A stretch of DNA of 64,000 nt from Clostridiales bacterium UBA4080. Its GTDB lineage: Bacteria; Bacillota; Clostridia; Lachnospirales; Vallitaleaceae. The stretch is taken from the NCBI GenBank assembly GCA_002381865.1, contig DFYO01000058.1:19238-83237 (forward strand), written 5' to 3'. This document shows positions 9,144 to 18,416 of the stretch, piece after piece (positions within the stretch are counted from its first letter, which is position 1; every line of letters begins with the position of its first letter). A model generated the notes under the pieces. The model ran no database searches. It worked only from the letters and a program-made list of their open reading frames with translations, and had not been told where the DNA came from. The translations under genes were made by a program, and so were the position numbers.

Positions 9144-9344
9144 TCATCCTCCACCAACTATTCTAAAAAGCTCCAAGGTATCCTCTTCTTTTAAAATTAT
9201 TTCCTTCAATCTATTAGAATTGATAATTTCATCCCTATATTCAACAATCATTGTATCAGGATCAAGCTTTTTAGATATCAAGTATTCATAGATACTGCTT
9301 TTTTCCTGTGTTTTTTCTATCTTTCCATTAACAATAATTTTCAT
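9144..9344 (-). CDS. thiS: Sulfur carrier protein ThiS
   Basis: Ubiquitin-fold protein of 66 residues that carries sulfur as a C-terminal thiocarboxylate. It ends in VGGG, the diglycine end needed for adenylation by ThiF. The N-terminal MKIIVNGK segment is typical of the family. It is the first gene behind the TPP riboswitch, with GGAGG 6 bases ahead of the ATG. Confidence 0.93.
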   Translation of the reverse strand: MKIIVNGKIEKTQEKSSIYEYLISKKLDPDTMIVEYRDEIINSNRLKEIILKEEDTLELFRIVGGG

Positions 9345-9473
9345 AAATAACCTCCATGTATTATTTTATTAATATTCATTTACTTGCTATTAAAAAAGAT
9401 AATTTTTTAATTCACATTTCTTAATCACAATAAGACTTAGTCGTTTTCAAGCAAATCCAGCTTTGCTTTTGCA

Positions 9474-9503
9474 CAATAAAAAAACTTGCTCTAGGGCAAG
9501 TTT
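9474..9503 (-). terminator. Riboswitch-controlled intrinsic terminator of the thi operon
   Basis: An 8-bp perfect stem (AAACTTGC/GCAAGTTT, 9482-9489 with 9496-9503) with a 6-base loop is followed on the minus strand by a run of seven T. It lies directly downstream of the TPP aptamer and about 130 bases before thiS. This suggests transcription termination when TPP is bound. Confidence 0.85.
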
Positions 9504-9527
9504 ATATTATAATAACAGTCTATATAA

Positions 9528-9608
9528 GCTTCCCTACGATAGTGCTAACTACATCAGGTTCCAAGGGTCAGATTTTATCTTCTCAGCTCAAAGAGCTCCC
9601 CTAGCTTG
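9528..9608 (-). promoter_or_regulatory. TPP riboswitch (THI element)
   Basis: Read on the minus strand, all conserved THI-box parts are present in order: CTAGGGGAGC, GCTGAGA, GACCCTTGGAACCTGATG, TAGTTAGCAC and CGTAGGGAAGC. The P1 stem closes through AAGCT at the 5' side and AGCTT at the 3' side. The aptamer precedes a terminator and the thiSGHFE genes, so the expected logic is off when TPP is plentiful. Confidence 0.96.
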
Positions 9609-9640
9609 TTTTATTATTAAATTTTATTTAACGCATAGAT

Positions 9641-9669
9641 ATTGTAACACTATAAGCTATTATTATCAA
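9641..9669 (-). promoter_or_regulatory. Promoter of the thiamine operon
   Basis: TTGATA (-35, 9664-9669) and TACAAT (-10, 9641-9646) are spaced by exactly 17 bases on the minus strand, with a TG one base before the -10. The inferred start near 9634 leaves about 25 bases before the aptamer. Confidence 0.7.
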
Positions 9670-9735
9670 GTTTAACCTTTATATTTCTTTGCACATATCT
9701 ATATCCTTAAAATAAAAAAGCATAAATATTACTCG

Positions 9736-12444
9736 TTAGTTAAAGCTAATTGGGTCTTCCTTGAACAAAGTCCAGGGATTCAAAAAATTACCATCCTTCC
9801 AAATGGCAAAATGTAGATGTGGTCCTGTTGAATAACCTGTCGAACCCATTTTCCCAATTACATCTCCTTTTTTTACAAAAGAGCCCTGCTTAATATTTAT
9901 TTCATTTAAATGAAAATAGGATGTAAAAATATTCATACCATGATCAATTACTATAGTGTTGCCAGTTACTATTAATTTCCTTGCTAAAACTACTTTGCCA
10001 TGATTTGATGCCAGTATAGGTGTTCCCGTAATGTTTGCAATATCAATAGCAAGATGTCTGCTAGGTACTGGATCATCATTGGTATAGCGTGTTGCATTGT
10101 ATTCTGTTGAAATTTCACCCTTAACCGGCTGTAGAAAAGCTCCATCCCATAATTTTTCTTGAATGGGATTAGCTCGAGCTGCATCAAAATACACTTGATC
10201 CTTTGCTGAATTATTATCTGTTTTAATTGATACAGTTGACTTTGAAACCTTCAAATATTGGGTATCAAAGGTTTTTGGTAATATATCAATCTGATAGGCT
10301 AATTTCTCATTAGTTTTCAGGTTTGTTGTCTGTATTTTATAGCTTCCCGGCTTAGACCATGCATATATTGGTATGAGCCCTACATAGCCCTCATCATATT
10401 TATAAAACTTAATTTTGTTATTATAAAATGAAGCAGATGCTATAAACTCATTTAATCCTTTAGCATGAGAAATATATATCGCAATGCTATCTCCTGGATA
10501 GGCTTTTGTTTTATTCAATCTAAAGGTAATTTCCTTTTGTATCCCCGAGCTTTCTTTGCTAATAATTGAATTATATAATTCTTCTATGCTCGTATACATA
10601 TTTTCAGCTTCCCCATAAAAATCCAAAGGGTAGTCTGAGATAATATTATAATTAACTTTTTCATAAATGGTTTTAGTTTTGTTATTAATATCAATAAACA
10701 AAATATTGTTTTTGGTTTTTGAGTTTACAATATCAAAATCAAGAATCAATCTTGCCCTATACTTTTCACCGTCAAAATAAACTACAGGCTCTTGAAATCC
10801 TGCCGCACCCTTTATAGTTATTTCATTTTCTTTTACAAATTTAATATACTCATTTATGCTATTATCTTCCTCGTCAATACGAATATATTCAGCAAGTTTG
10901 GTTTTAAAATCTTCTGTATTAATAGTTTTATAGTCTATATTAAGTATAGCGTTAAAAAACCCTTCTGATTTAATCTTTGCCTGGTCGCATATTTTTTTAT
11001 TATCCAAGTATATATCTTTAGCTGAAAGCATTAGCTTAGGATTTTTAGTAATAAATGGTTTTTCATAAACACTATTTTCTATGTTGTCAATAATATAAGG
11101 ATATAGCCAAGCATTAATCGGCATACTCTCCGGATTAATATTTATCTTTACAGCACTATCAGTTATTGTGCTATATTGCTGTGAATAATTAACGGCTAAT
11201 TCATTTAATTGTCCTTTAAGGAGGTACTCATTTGCATTAATACTATCTGAAATAGGGTAAATTATTTTATTTGTAATCATATCCTTTATTGCTACTTGTT
11301 CTTCGGTTTTGTACTTTGATATATCCTTTAAAATGATAATAGGATTGCTTGATATAGTATCATTTAAAAATTGTTTTTTACAGGCATTGAAATATTTTAT
11401 TGCATCAATATATGTAACTTTTTCCATATAATTACTGCTGTTTATATCCTCTTCAATTATTTTATTTGTCTTTGCAAATTCAACCCATTCGGCATCTGGA
11501 AATTGATTTTTTATTCTTTCATCTCCATCTATTTTATCTGTATTTAATGTGACAGCTAATGCAAATTTTAAGGCTTCAATTTTAGTAACTGTTTCATCAA
11601 GTTTTATACTCTTATTATTATAAAATTTATAAAAACCGTATGTTTTCATTTTTTCTTCATATTTTGAATAGAACTTTTCTGCGGCTTTATTTTTTGATTG
11701 TTCAGGGTCAAGAGATACTTTAAAACTCTCACTCATTGCAACTGCAATATCATCACTTGTTATTCCGGAATATCCAATTTGATTTTCTAATAATTGCAGT
11801 ATTTGTTCAAGTGTTAGTCCTTGCTCTGGATTAAAATTGTTATATAAAGCACCGTTAAGAATTGCAATCTGATATGCTACATTAATATCTTTATTTGCCC
11901 AATGGTTAATAGTATCTGAAAACACCTTAGGAGATCTTATAGATGCAATACGGAAAACACTTTTATTAAAAACAGAAATTATTTTTGCTGCCTCTGCTCT
12001 TTTAAGATAATCATCCATCTTTATATAGCCTTCTGGAGTTCCACTCAATACACCTAATGAATTAAGGATTTTAAGCTCGTTTTTGATTTCTTTACTTAAT
12101 TCATTTGTATCCTTAAAATTCAAAATATGGTCTTTTGCAGACAGCTTTTCTAAGCCTTGTCTTTCTAATGATGCTTGAATAAGTCTAAGCTGAACTAATA
12201 AGAACTCTCCCTTTTTTGCATGTCTCTGAGGATTTTCATACCATTTTACTTGATACAACTTAGCTAAATCCTTTGCCCATTCACTTGGCTCATAAATAAT
12301 TTCAATAGCTTCTGCATTATCATTCTTCTCATCTTCAAAACCCTCAGCTGCAGCATTAATAAGGTTAGGTGTAAAAAATATAATAACAGCTCCTATTAAT
12401 AAACCTATAACTTTATTCAAAATATGATTAATCTTATTTTTCAC
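9736..12444 (-). CDS. Secreted protein with SLH-like repeats and C-terminal M23 peptidase
   Basis: Exported wall protein with a probable peptidoglycan endopeptidase end. I set the start at the GTG of MKNKINHILNKVIGL, because AAGGAGG lies nine bases ahead. The longer frame adds 26 residues without a signal-like N-terminus. The result is about 902 residues with a signal peptide or anchor ending near NAAAEG. Residues of roughly 60-360 contain degenerate SLH-like repeats (for example YIKMDDYLKRAEAAKIIS and FSDTINHWANKDINVAYQ). The middle is unassigned. The last 130 residues are an M23/LytM domain with HLAID (H-x3-D), YFHLNE and GPHLHFAIW (H-x-H), so the zinc ligands are intact. It lies between the thi operon and ssrA, all on the same strand, but has its own region and is bounded by the tmRNA terminator. 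Confidence 0.88.
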   Translation of the reverse strand: MKNKINHILNKVIGLLIGAVIIFFTPNLINAAAEGFEDEKNDNAEAIEIIYEPSEWAKDLAKLYQVKWYENPQRHAKKGEFLLVQLRLIQASLERQGLEKLSAKDHILNFKDTNELSKEIKNELKILNSLGVLSGTPEGYIKMDDYLKRAEAAKIISVFNKSVFRIASIRSPKVFSDTINHWANKDINVAYQIAILNGALYNNFNPEQGLTLEQILQLLENQIGYSGITSDDIAVAMSESFKVSLDPEQSKNKAAEKFYSKYEEKMKTYGFYKFYNNKSIKLDETVTKIEALKFALAVTLNTDKIDGDERIKNQFPDAEWVEFAKTNKIIEEDINSSNYMEKVTYIDAIKYFNACKKQFLNDTISSNPIIILKDISKYKTEEQVAIKDMITNKIIYPISDSINANEYLLKGQLNELAVNYSQQYSTITDSAVKININPESMPINAWLYPYIIDNIENSVYEKPFITKNPKLMLSAKDIYLDNKKICDQAKIKSEGFFNAILNIDYKTINTEDFKTKLAEYIRIDEEDNSINEYIKFVKENEITIKGAAGFQEPVVYFDGEKYRARLILDFDIVNSKTKNNILFIDINNKTKTIYEKVNYNIISDYPLDFYGEAENMYTSIEELYNSIISKESSGIQKEITFRLNKTKAYPGDSIAIYISHAKGLNEFIASASFYNNKIKFYKYDEGYVGLIPIYAWSKPGSYKIQTTNLKTNEKLAYQIDILPKTFDTQYLKVSKSTVSIKTDNNSAKDQVYFDAARANPIQEKLWDGAFLQPVKGEISTEYNATRYTNDDPVPSRHLAIDIANITGTPILASNHGKVVLARKLIVTGNTIVIDHGMNIFTSYFHLNEINIKQGSFVKKGDVIGKMGSTGYSTGPHLHFAIWKDGNFLNPWTLFKEDPISFN

Positions 12445-12580
12445 TCTTGTGCCCCTCCTTGAGGTTGCTATGCAAATTTTTTTATGTCTACTTTTCATAG
12501 GCTGACTTGAACTGCAACTCATACTATATATAATACCTTAATTACTATAAGTGTTCTAGCAAATTATTAACTTAAAACAA

Positions 12581-12606
12581 AAAAACCGCTAAACTAGCGG
12601 TTTTTT
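12581..12606. terminator. Bidirectional terminator after tmRNA
   Basis: Hairpin CCGCTAAACTAGCGG flanked by A runs on the left and T runs on the right, so it can stop transcription from either side. On the minus strand it follows the 3' end of the tmRNA directly. Confidence 0.85.
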
Positions 12607-12609
12607 AAG

Positions 12610-12956
12610 TGGAGGTGAGGGGAGTCGAACCCCTGTCCGAAGACCCATCCTAATGACTTTCTACCATCATAGCCGATGTTTTAAGTTTCCCTCTGAAAAA
12701 CGCCCTTCGGCAGGCTTAATTCTTTGGTAGCTTCATAAGTTCTTTTTTTATCTCAAAGCTTTGATAAAAAAGTGCCTCGCATCATTTGATGCCTGATTGC
12801 CTAGCCGCGAGTAGCGAGGGTCAGACAGCTGCCATTAGGCAGCGAATTGTAAATTATCGTTTGCGTTTAATTTAATTTTCCAGATTTTAACGCAGCTCCG
12901 GTTCTGCGAATGGCTTATCAAAATTCTGTGGCCCCCGTCGAAACCTGCACACCCCC
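12610..12956 (-). ncRNA. ssrA: tmRNA
   Basis: Transfer-messenger RNA of about 347 bases that rescues stalled ribosomes with SmpB. On the minus strand the 5' end reads GGGGGTGTGCAGGTTTCGAC, and the 3' end carries the T-arm GGTTCGACTCCCC and acceptor strand CACCTCC, which pairs with the 5' GGGGGTG. The terminal CCA is not fully encoded (A-C-T-T). The tag reading frame GCA AAC GAT AAT TTA CAA TTC GCT GCC TAA lies at about 12826-12870 and encodes ANDNLQFAA. It sits directly downstream of smpB. Confidence 0.96.
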
Positions 12957-12990
12957 GTATATAGTAAATCTCTTTACCTTGAACAAAAGT

Positions 12991-13455
12991 TTAGAGATTT
13001 CTAATCTTAAAGTCTCTCTCAGCTTCCCTTTTCATATCTTTTTTAGCGATATCTTGTCTTTTATCGTAATTTTTTTTACCTCTGGCAATTCCAATTTCGA
13101 TTTTTACAAGACCTTTTTTCAGATATACCTTTAAGGGCATGAGCGTAAATCCTTTTATTTCTACTGCTCCTCTTATTTTGTTGATTTCAAATCTATGAAG
13201 CAACAGTTTTTTGGTTCTAAGAGGATCTTTGTTGAAAATATTTCCCTTCTCATAAGGAGTAATATGCATATTAAGAATTATCACTTCGTTGTTTTGAATT
13301 CTGACAAAGCTCTCTTTTATACTGCATTTACCCATTCTAATAGATTTAACTTCAGTGCCAGCTAAAACAAGCCCTGCTTCATAGGTTTCTTCTATAAAAT
13401 AATCATGATATGCTTTTTTATTTTGGGCTATTAGTTTATAGTCATCCCTTGCCAT
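12991..13455 (-). CDS. smpB: tmRNA-binding protein SmpB
   Basis: RNA-binding beta-barrel protein that delivers tmRNA to stalled ribosomes. The 154 residues match the family length. Typical segments are [30 protein letters not shown] and the basic C-terminal tail with [14 protein letters not shown], which enters the mRNA channel. It is encoded 34 bases upstream of the tmRNA gene and downstream of rnr, a classic Bacillota arrangement. Confidence 0.97.
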   Translation of the reverse strand: MARDDYKLIAQNKKAYHDYFIEETYEAGLVLAGTEVKSIRMGKCSIKESFVRIQNNEVIILNMHITPYEKGNIFNKDPLRTKKLLLHRFEINKIRGAVEIKGFTLMPLKVYLKKGLVKIEIGIARGKKNYDKRQDIAKKDMKREAERDFKIRNL

Positions 13456-13639
13456 AGTTTCACCTTGCCTTAAATCAAATCATTTTTTAACTGCATTTTA
13501 TATTATAACATAATAACTCTTATTTACAAGGCAATATACATTACCATTATATTTCAATTGTATTTCCAGATAAATGCCTCTTTTACAAATGAGCTATTTG
13601 TTATAGATTTATAAGCCTGAAACTAGAATATTGCATTAT

Positions 13640-15790
13640 TTAATCTTCAACTAAAACAAAATCAATTGTTCTTTGCATCTTATCTGCTCCGGTAACCTCA
13701 ATTTTCACCTTATCGCCAATACGGTAGATTTTCTTTTTTCTTTCTCCTATATAGCAATGATGATCCTTATCAAAGTTATAATAATCATCAGTCATAGCTG
13801 TTACATGTACAAGTCCTTCAATTGTATTTTCTAATTCTATAAAGAGACCAAAGGATGTAACGCTAGATATAACTCCATCTAATACCATTCCAATCTTGTC
13901 CTGCATATATTCAACTTTTTTAAGCTTTTCTGTTTCTCTTTCTGCTTCCTCTGCTCTTCTTTCAGTATCAGAAGAATGCTTTGCGACTTTTTCTAAATTC
14001 TTTTTGTAGAAAGCTTCTCTTTCCTCAGTCATTCTTCCATTTAAAACATCCTTTATAATTCTATGAATTTGTAGGTCAGGATACCTTCTAATTGGTGATG
14101 TAAAATGACAATAGTATTTTGCTGCAAGTCCATAATGCCCATCATTTGTAACTGTGTACATCGCTTTTTTCATGGAACGAAGCGTCAATCTGCTAATAAT
14201 AGTTTCTTCTTTGCTGCCTTCAATGTCAATCAATAGCTTTTGAATTTCCTTTGGATGAATCTGCTCCTTACCTTTGATGTGATAACCAAAATTATAAATA
14301 AATGCAGCTAGATTTGATATTTTTTCTGCATCAGGTTCATCATGGCTCCTGTATACGAATGGAACCTCCTGCCAAAAATAGCTTTCTGCAACTGTTTCAT
14401 TTGCTAATAGCATAAATTCTTCAATAATTTTAGTCGCAACATTTCTTTCATAGGGCTTAATTTCAATAGGAACACCTTTATCATCTAAAATTATTTTTAC
14501 TTCTGGAAAGTCAAAGTCAATAGAGCCTCTTTCTTTTCTTTTTTGTCTGAGCAATGCAGCTAGCTTTTCCATATTAGCAAACATATCTAAAAAATCCGAA
14601 TATAATTTAATTATTTCACTGTCCTTATCTTCTAATATTTGCTTAACTTGATTATAGGACATTCTTCTATCTACATTAATAAGTGTTTCTGCTATTTTAT
14701 AGCTTTTAACCACACCATTAGAGTCAATCTCCATAATACAGCTTAAGGCTAATCGGTCTTCTCCTTCATTAAGAGAACAAAGTCCATTAGAAAGCTTTCT
14801 AGGAAGCATTGGAATAACTCTGTCTACAAGATATACACTGGTTCCGCGATTAATAGCTTCTTTATCAAGCTCAGTGTTCTCTTTTACATAATGACTTACA
14901 TCTGCAATATGAACCCCAAGTCTATATCCATCATTAGTTTTTTCAATTGTTATGGCATCATCTAAATCCTTTGCATCTTCACCATCAATTGTAACTGTTT
15001 GAAGGCTTCTTAAATCCAGTCTGTTTTCTTTTTCACTATCAATAATTTCATTAGGTATTGCATCTGTTTGAGCTTTAACTTTATCTGGGAATTTTGTAGG
15101 TATCTCTAAATCTCTGACAATAGCTAAAATATCAGTTTCAGGGTCATTGATATTTCCTATAATCTCAATTATTTCCCCCTCTGGCTTCTTGGTATCACTT
15201 CCCCAAAAAGTCATTTTAACAACAACCTTATCACCATTCATTGCTCCATTTTCTAATGCTTTAGGAACAAATATATCTTTATTCATCTTTTTGTTGTCCG
15301 CTATTACAAAACCAAAATTTCTGCTTTTTTGATAGGTCCCTATTATTTCACTTTTACCCCTTGCAATAATTTCAACTACCTCTCCCTCCTGTCTTTTCCC
15401 CGGAGATGCAGCTTTTAATAGCTTAATTGCAACAGTATCTCCATTGAATGCCCCATTTGTGGAATTCCCTGGAATAAAAATATCATCCTCCTTGTCTTCT
15501 ATTTCAACAAAGCCAAAACCCTTTGCATTTGAAGAAAACTTGCCAACAAAGAGCATAATTTTCTCTGGAATTACATATTTTCCTTTTTTGGTCAAAAATA
15601 TTTTTCCTTCAGTTGTTAGTTCCTTTAATATATCTTTTAGCTGTTCTCTTTCTTCTTTTTCAACATTCAAAATTATCGCAATCTCTTTTTCCTTAAGTGG
15701 CTTGTATTCTGCACTTTTTATAAACTGATATACGCTAATCTTTTTTTCATCATAGTTCTTTTTTTCATTATAATCTTTTTTCTCACTCAT
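13640..15790 (-). CDS. rnr: Ribonuclease R
   Basis: 3'-5' exoribonuclease that degrades structured RNA and mRNA freed by trans-translation. It has 716 residues: an N-terminal winged-helix region, two cold-shock domains (FVGKFSSNAKGFGFVE and IGTYQKSRNFGFVIAD), the RNB catalytic domain with TIDGEDAKDLDDAI, where the Asp residues bind Mg, and a C-terminal S1 domain (GMVLDGVISSVTSFGLFIE). GAGG lies seven bases before the ATG. smpB follows after 184 bases, so the two may be co-transcribed. Confidence 0.97.
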   Translation of the reverse strand: MSEKKDYNEKKNYDEKKISVYQFIKSAEYKPLKEKEIAIILNVEKEEREQLKDILKELTTEGKIFLTKKGKYVIPEKIMLFVGKFSSNAKGFGFVEIEDKEDDIFIPGNSTNGAFNGDTVAIKLLKAASPGKRQEGEVVEIIARGKSEIIGTYQKSRNFGFVIADNKKMNKDIFVPKALENGAMNGDKVVVKMTFWGSDTKKPEGEIIEIIGNINDPETDILAIVRDLEIPTKFPDKVKAQTDAIPNEIIDSEKENRLDLRSLQTVTIDGEDAKDLDDAITIEKTNDGYRLGVHIADVSHYVKENTELDKEAINRGTSVYLVDRVIPMLPRKLSNGLCSLNEGEDRLALSCIMEIDSNGVVKSYKIAETLINVDRRMSYNQVKQILEDKDSEIIKLYSDFLDMFANMEKLAALLRQKRKERGSIDFDFPEVKIILDDKGVPIEIKPYERNVATKIIEEFMLLANETVAESYFWQEVPFVYRSHDEPDAEKISNLAAFIYNFGYHIKGKEQIHPKEIQKLLIDIEGSKEETIISRLTLRSMKKAMYTVTNDGHYGLAAKYYCHFTSPIRRYPDLQIHRIIKDVLNGRMTEEREAFYKKNLEKVAKHSSDTERRAEEAERETEKLKKVEYMQDKIGMVLDGVISSVTSFGLFIELENTIEGLVHVTAMTDDYYNFDKDHHCYIGERKKKIYRIGDKVKIEVTGADKMQRTIDFVLVED

Positions 15791-15877
15791 ATTTTATCCT
15801 CATTTTTTTATTATTATCTGTTTATTAATATTTCTAATTTACCCTTTTATATAATAGCTTTTTATCTATTTTTAAGC

Positions 15878-15908
15878 AAACCCCTGCTAAAGATTTAAGC
15901 AGGGGTTT
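15878..15908 (-). terminator. Terminator after the vWA gene
   Basis: An 11-bp stem AAACCCCTGCT/AGCAGGGGTTT (15878-15888 with 15898-15908) in the gap between the vWA gene and rnr. The downstream minus-strand run TTTGCTTAAAAA is only moderately T-rich, so efficiency is uncertain. Confidence 0.65.
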
Positions 15909-15967
15909 CTTATAGAATAAATTTTTTCATGTTGTTCTATAACAATTATCTGCCTGAACTTTTATTC

Positions 15968-18127
15968 CTATAGCAAGTCCGGGCTCTCATCCAGCAAATT
16001 ATTTATCTTTATTATTTCAATTGTTTCTTTTCCCGAGCTATCCTTTGCATATAAGGTATAGTAACCATTTCCTATAAAATAGCCTGTTACAGGATTTTCT
16101 GTACCTTCTATGCTTACATTAAAGCTTCCGCTAATCTCAAGATTATTTGAAACATTAAGCTCATTTAGACCATAGCCATTAGCAATTGTAGCAAAATCCG
16201 AAACCTGTTTTTCTCCTTTTAAACATTTGTATTCAACTATTGGTGCATATCCTTTAATAAGTACATTTGCATTAACTTGACTTGTAAACTTCTTTGTACT
16301 TGGTGTAATAGTAATCACTGGGCCTTTATTGTATTGAACTAAAAGCTCCTGTGAAATTGTTGCAACAGTAACTGGTGTTGTTTGAATGTTATCCTTTGTT
16401 GTTACAGCATCTATTCCTATTTGATACTTTAACATTTTATCCCCGCTGCTATTTACTGCATTCAAGAAATTTGATGGTGATGTTACCTCAATCTCTGCTA
16501 TATAGCTTGCTGCTGGCAGTGAGGAAGACGCTGAATATTCAAGATTATTTTCATTTTTATAAAAACCCGTCTTAACGTTACCATTAATATCAGTTACCTT
16601 CAATAGCTCATATGTCATTTCCGAATCTGGATAATCCTCTGATAGCTGTAATGATATAAAGTTAAGGTCTTTTAAGGTTGTGAAATAAACCTTAGCCTTT
16701 ACTTTTTCTTCCTTATTTTCTACATAATAAACACTTGCACCCTCTAAGCTTGTAACCTTAAGGTTTGTAATTTTTGACAATCCTTCAACGTTAATAAAAT
16801 TATCTGGAAATGGCAATTCCACTAAACTACCCTCTAAATCTGTATAGCTTAATTTAGATGAGGTGCTAAGCAATACATTTTCAATCCCTGCAATATATGC
16901 TCCATCCTTTACTTTTACTTTCATAGAAAAGGTATGTGTACCTATTCCCAAAGACCCTATATCCCAAGTAAGGCTTGAATTATCTGATGAAATACTTACT
17001 TTTGTTCCAACAGGTGCTGTAATTGAATCTTCTAATATCTCAAAGCCTTCATTTAGCTGGTCTGTTACAACAGCACTAGTACCTATATTATTAATTTTAG
17101 AATTAATATCCTTAAACATTTCTGCTATTTGATCAAGACTTTCTATTGTATAGCAATCTCCTGAAGTTGAAATTTTTTCCAACGTATTAATCTGTGATGA
17201 TGGATTGCTAAATGCACCAAAGTATCCTATTGTATAAACCTCTGTATTAGGTACTTTCTTTAAATCCCTAGCCTGTAATATTGCCGCCTCTGAGTTATAT
17301 GCTTCATAGGTGTAAATAGGTATGTGACTGTTAAATCCTGGGTCAAAAGGTGAAAAGCTTTTATAATATGCTTTATATTCATATCCATAATTACCCTTAT
17401 AGCGTATATAATAATCAAGCGGATTAAGATAATTAATAAATTCATAGCTCCAGCCTACTAAAGTTTTGGTATCCTTTACATATAATCCTTCTGTTGCCTC
17501 ACCGTCAGTAAATAATACAACTGCCTTATCTTTATCGGTAGTACTTTTATTAGTAGCAATTGTCTGCGCCTTTAAAAGAGCATCCTGAATATTTGTTGCA
17601 CCCTGTAAATATGAGTAATTGCTCCATCTTATTTTATATCCATCTCTATAAAAATCAATGTCAGATAAGCTCCGAGAATCAACTGGCCTTGTAGCATAAA
17701 TTCTTCTGGCCTCTGTAATGGCTTGGTTAACACTGGTATAATAATTACCACTATTAGAGGATATAGCTGTAGTACCATAGCTTACAATTGCAATTCTGTT
17801 TCCTGGAACTGCCATAATCTGACGAATAAAGGCTTCAGTTGCCGCTAAGGTTTCATTAACAATATAATTATTAGTATATCTGGCTTTATTAAGCATACTA
17901 TTGGATCTGTCTAACACTATTGTTACATCGGTTGGCTCAACCTTATTTGAACTAACCTCAATGGTGTATTGGACATCAAATAGCCTTCCATCTCCTGTAG
18001 GGTCTGGCGTTGTTGTCTTGTTAACTACAACAGAGCTGGAGGCTAGTACTGAATGGTCAGTAAAAAATGTTAAAAAAAACAAAGCGCCTATTATTAAAAG
18101 AACTTGCTGGAATATTTTTTTCTTCAT
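15968..18127 (-). CDS. Secreted von Willebrand factor A domain protein
   Basis: Exported protein of 719 residues with a signal peptide (MKKKIFQQVLLIIGALFFLTFF, cleavage probably near VLASS). A vWA domain at about residues 60-350 has an intact metal site: DRSNS (DxSxS), the Thr in GATNIQDAL and the Asp in LFTDGEAT. It can therefore bind divalent metal and a ligand or matrix partner. The rest looks like beta-rich surface modules, with no LPxTG sorting signal and no SLH repeat, so its attachment to the cell is unclear. The gene is divergent from an SLH protein gene (289 bases apart) and lies between rnr and secG. Its function is not established. Confidence 0.87.
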   Translation of the reverse strand: MKKKIFQQVLLIIGALFFLTFFTDHSVLASSSVVVNKTTTPDPTGDGRLFDVQYTIEVSSNKVEPTDVTIVLDRSNSMLNKARYTNNYIVNETLAATEAFIRQIMAVPGNRIAIVSYGTTAISSNSGNYYTSVNQAITEARRIYATRPVDSRSLSDIDFYRDGYKIRWSNYSYLQGATNIQDALLKAQTIATNKSTTDKDKAVVLFTDGEATEGLYVKDTKTLVGWSYEFINYLNPLDYYIRYKGNYGYEYKAYYKSFSPFDPGFNSHIPIYTYEAYNSEAAILQARDLKKVPNTEVYTIGYFGAFSNPSSQINTLEKISTSGDCYTIESLDQIAEMFKDINSKINNIGTSAVVTDQLNEGFEILEDSITAPVGTKVSISSDNSSLTWDIGSLGIGTHTFSMKVKVKDGAYIAGIENVLLSTSSKLSYTDLEGSLVELPFPDNFINVEGLSKITNLKVTSLEGASVYYVENKEEKVKAKVYFTTLKDLNFISLQLSEDYPDSEMTYELLKVTDINGNVKTGFYKNENNLEYSASSSLPAASYIAEIEVTSPSNFLNAVNSSGDKMLKYQIGIDAVTTKDNIQTTPVTVATISQELLVQYNKGPVITITPSTKKFTSQVNANVLIKGYAPIVEYKCLKGEKQVSDFATIANGYGLNELNVSNNLEISGSFNVSIEGTENPVTGYFIGNGYYTLYAKDSSGKETIEIIKINNLLDESPDLL

Positions 18128-18184
18128 TTGATCATCTCCAATAATTATATTGTTATATTTTTTGAAAAAATTATAGTTGACTTA

Positions 18185-18213
18185 ATAATAGCATTAAAAT
18201 ATTAAAATATCAA
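18185..18213 (-). promoter_or_regulatory. Promoter of the vWA gene
   Basis: On the minus strand TTGATA (18208-18213) and TATTAT (18185-18190) have a 17-base spacer. The start codon lies about 58 bases downstream of the -10. Confidence 0.5.
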
Positions 18214-18239
18214 TAAGATAAGCTACCTTAATATATTTA

Positions 18240-18269
18240 TTGTGTTAAAAATACTATCTTAATTATAAT
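18240..18269 (+). promoter_or_regulatory. Promoter of the SLH protein gene
   Basis: TTGTGT (18240-18245) and TATAAT (18264-18269) are separated by 18 bases, leaving a leader of about 140 bases before the start codon at 18417. No known riboswitch motif is visible in the leader. Confidence 0.4.
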
Positions 18270-18416
18270 AGCAGTAGCAATTCTTATCACCTTTTGTAAA
18301 GATTACATCTCCTATAGATGTTAATACTTCTTAGGTTATATATATACAATAAGCTTCTTGTTTTTTTCACCTCTGCATATTATAATAATTTTATAAAATT
18401 CGACTTGGAGGAGCTT

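Noticed and set aside
12445..12522. A 26-residue N-terminal extension of the M23 protein
   Set aside because: It hides the signal peptide, and the GTG at 12444 has AAGGAGG at good distance.
12910..13134. A forward open frame of 74 codons across the tmRNA 5' end and smpB
   Set aside because: It overlaps tmRNA and smpB in antisense and lacks a ribosome site.
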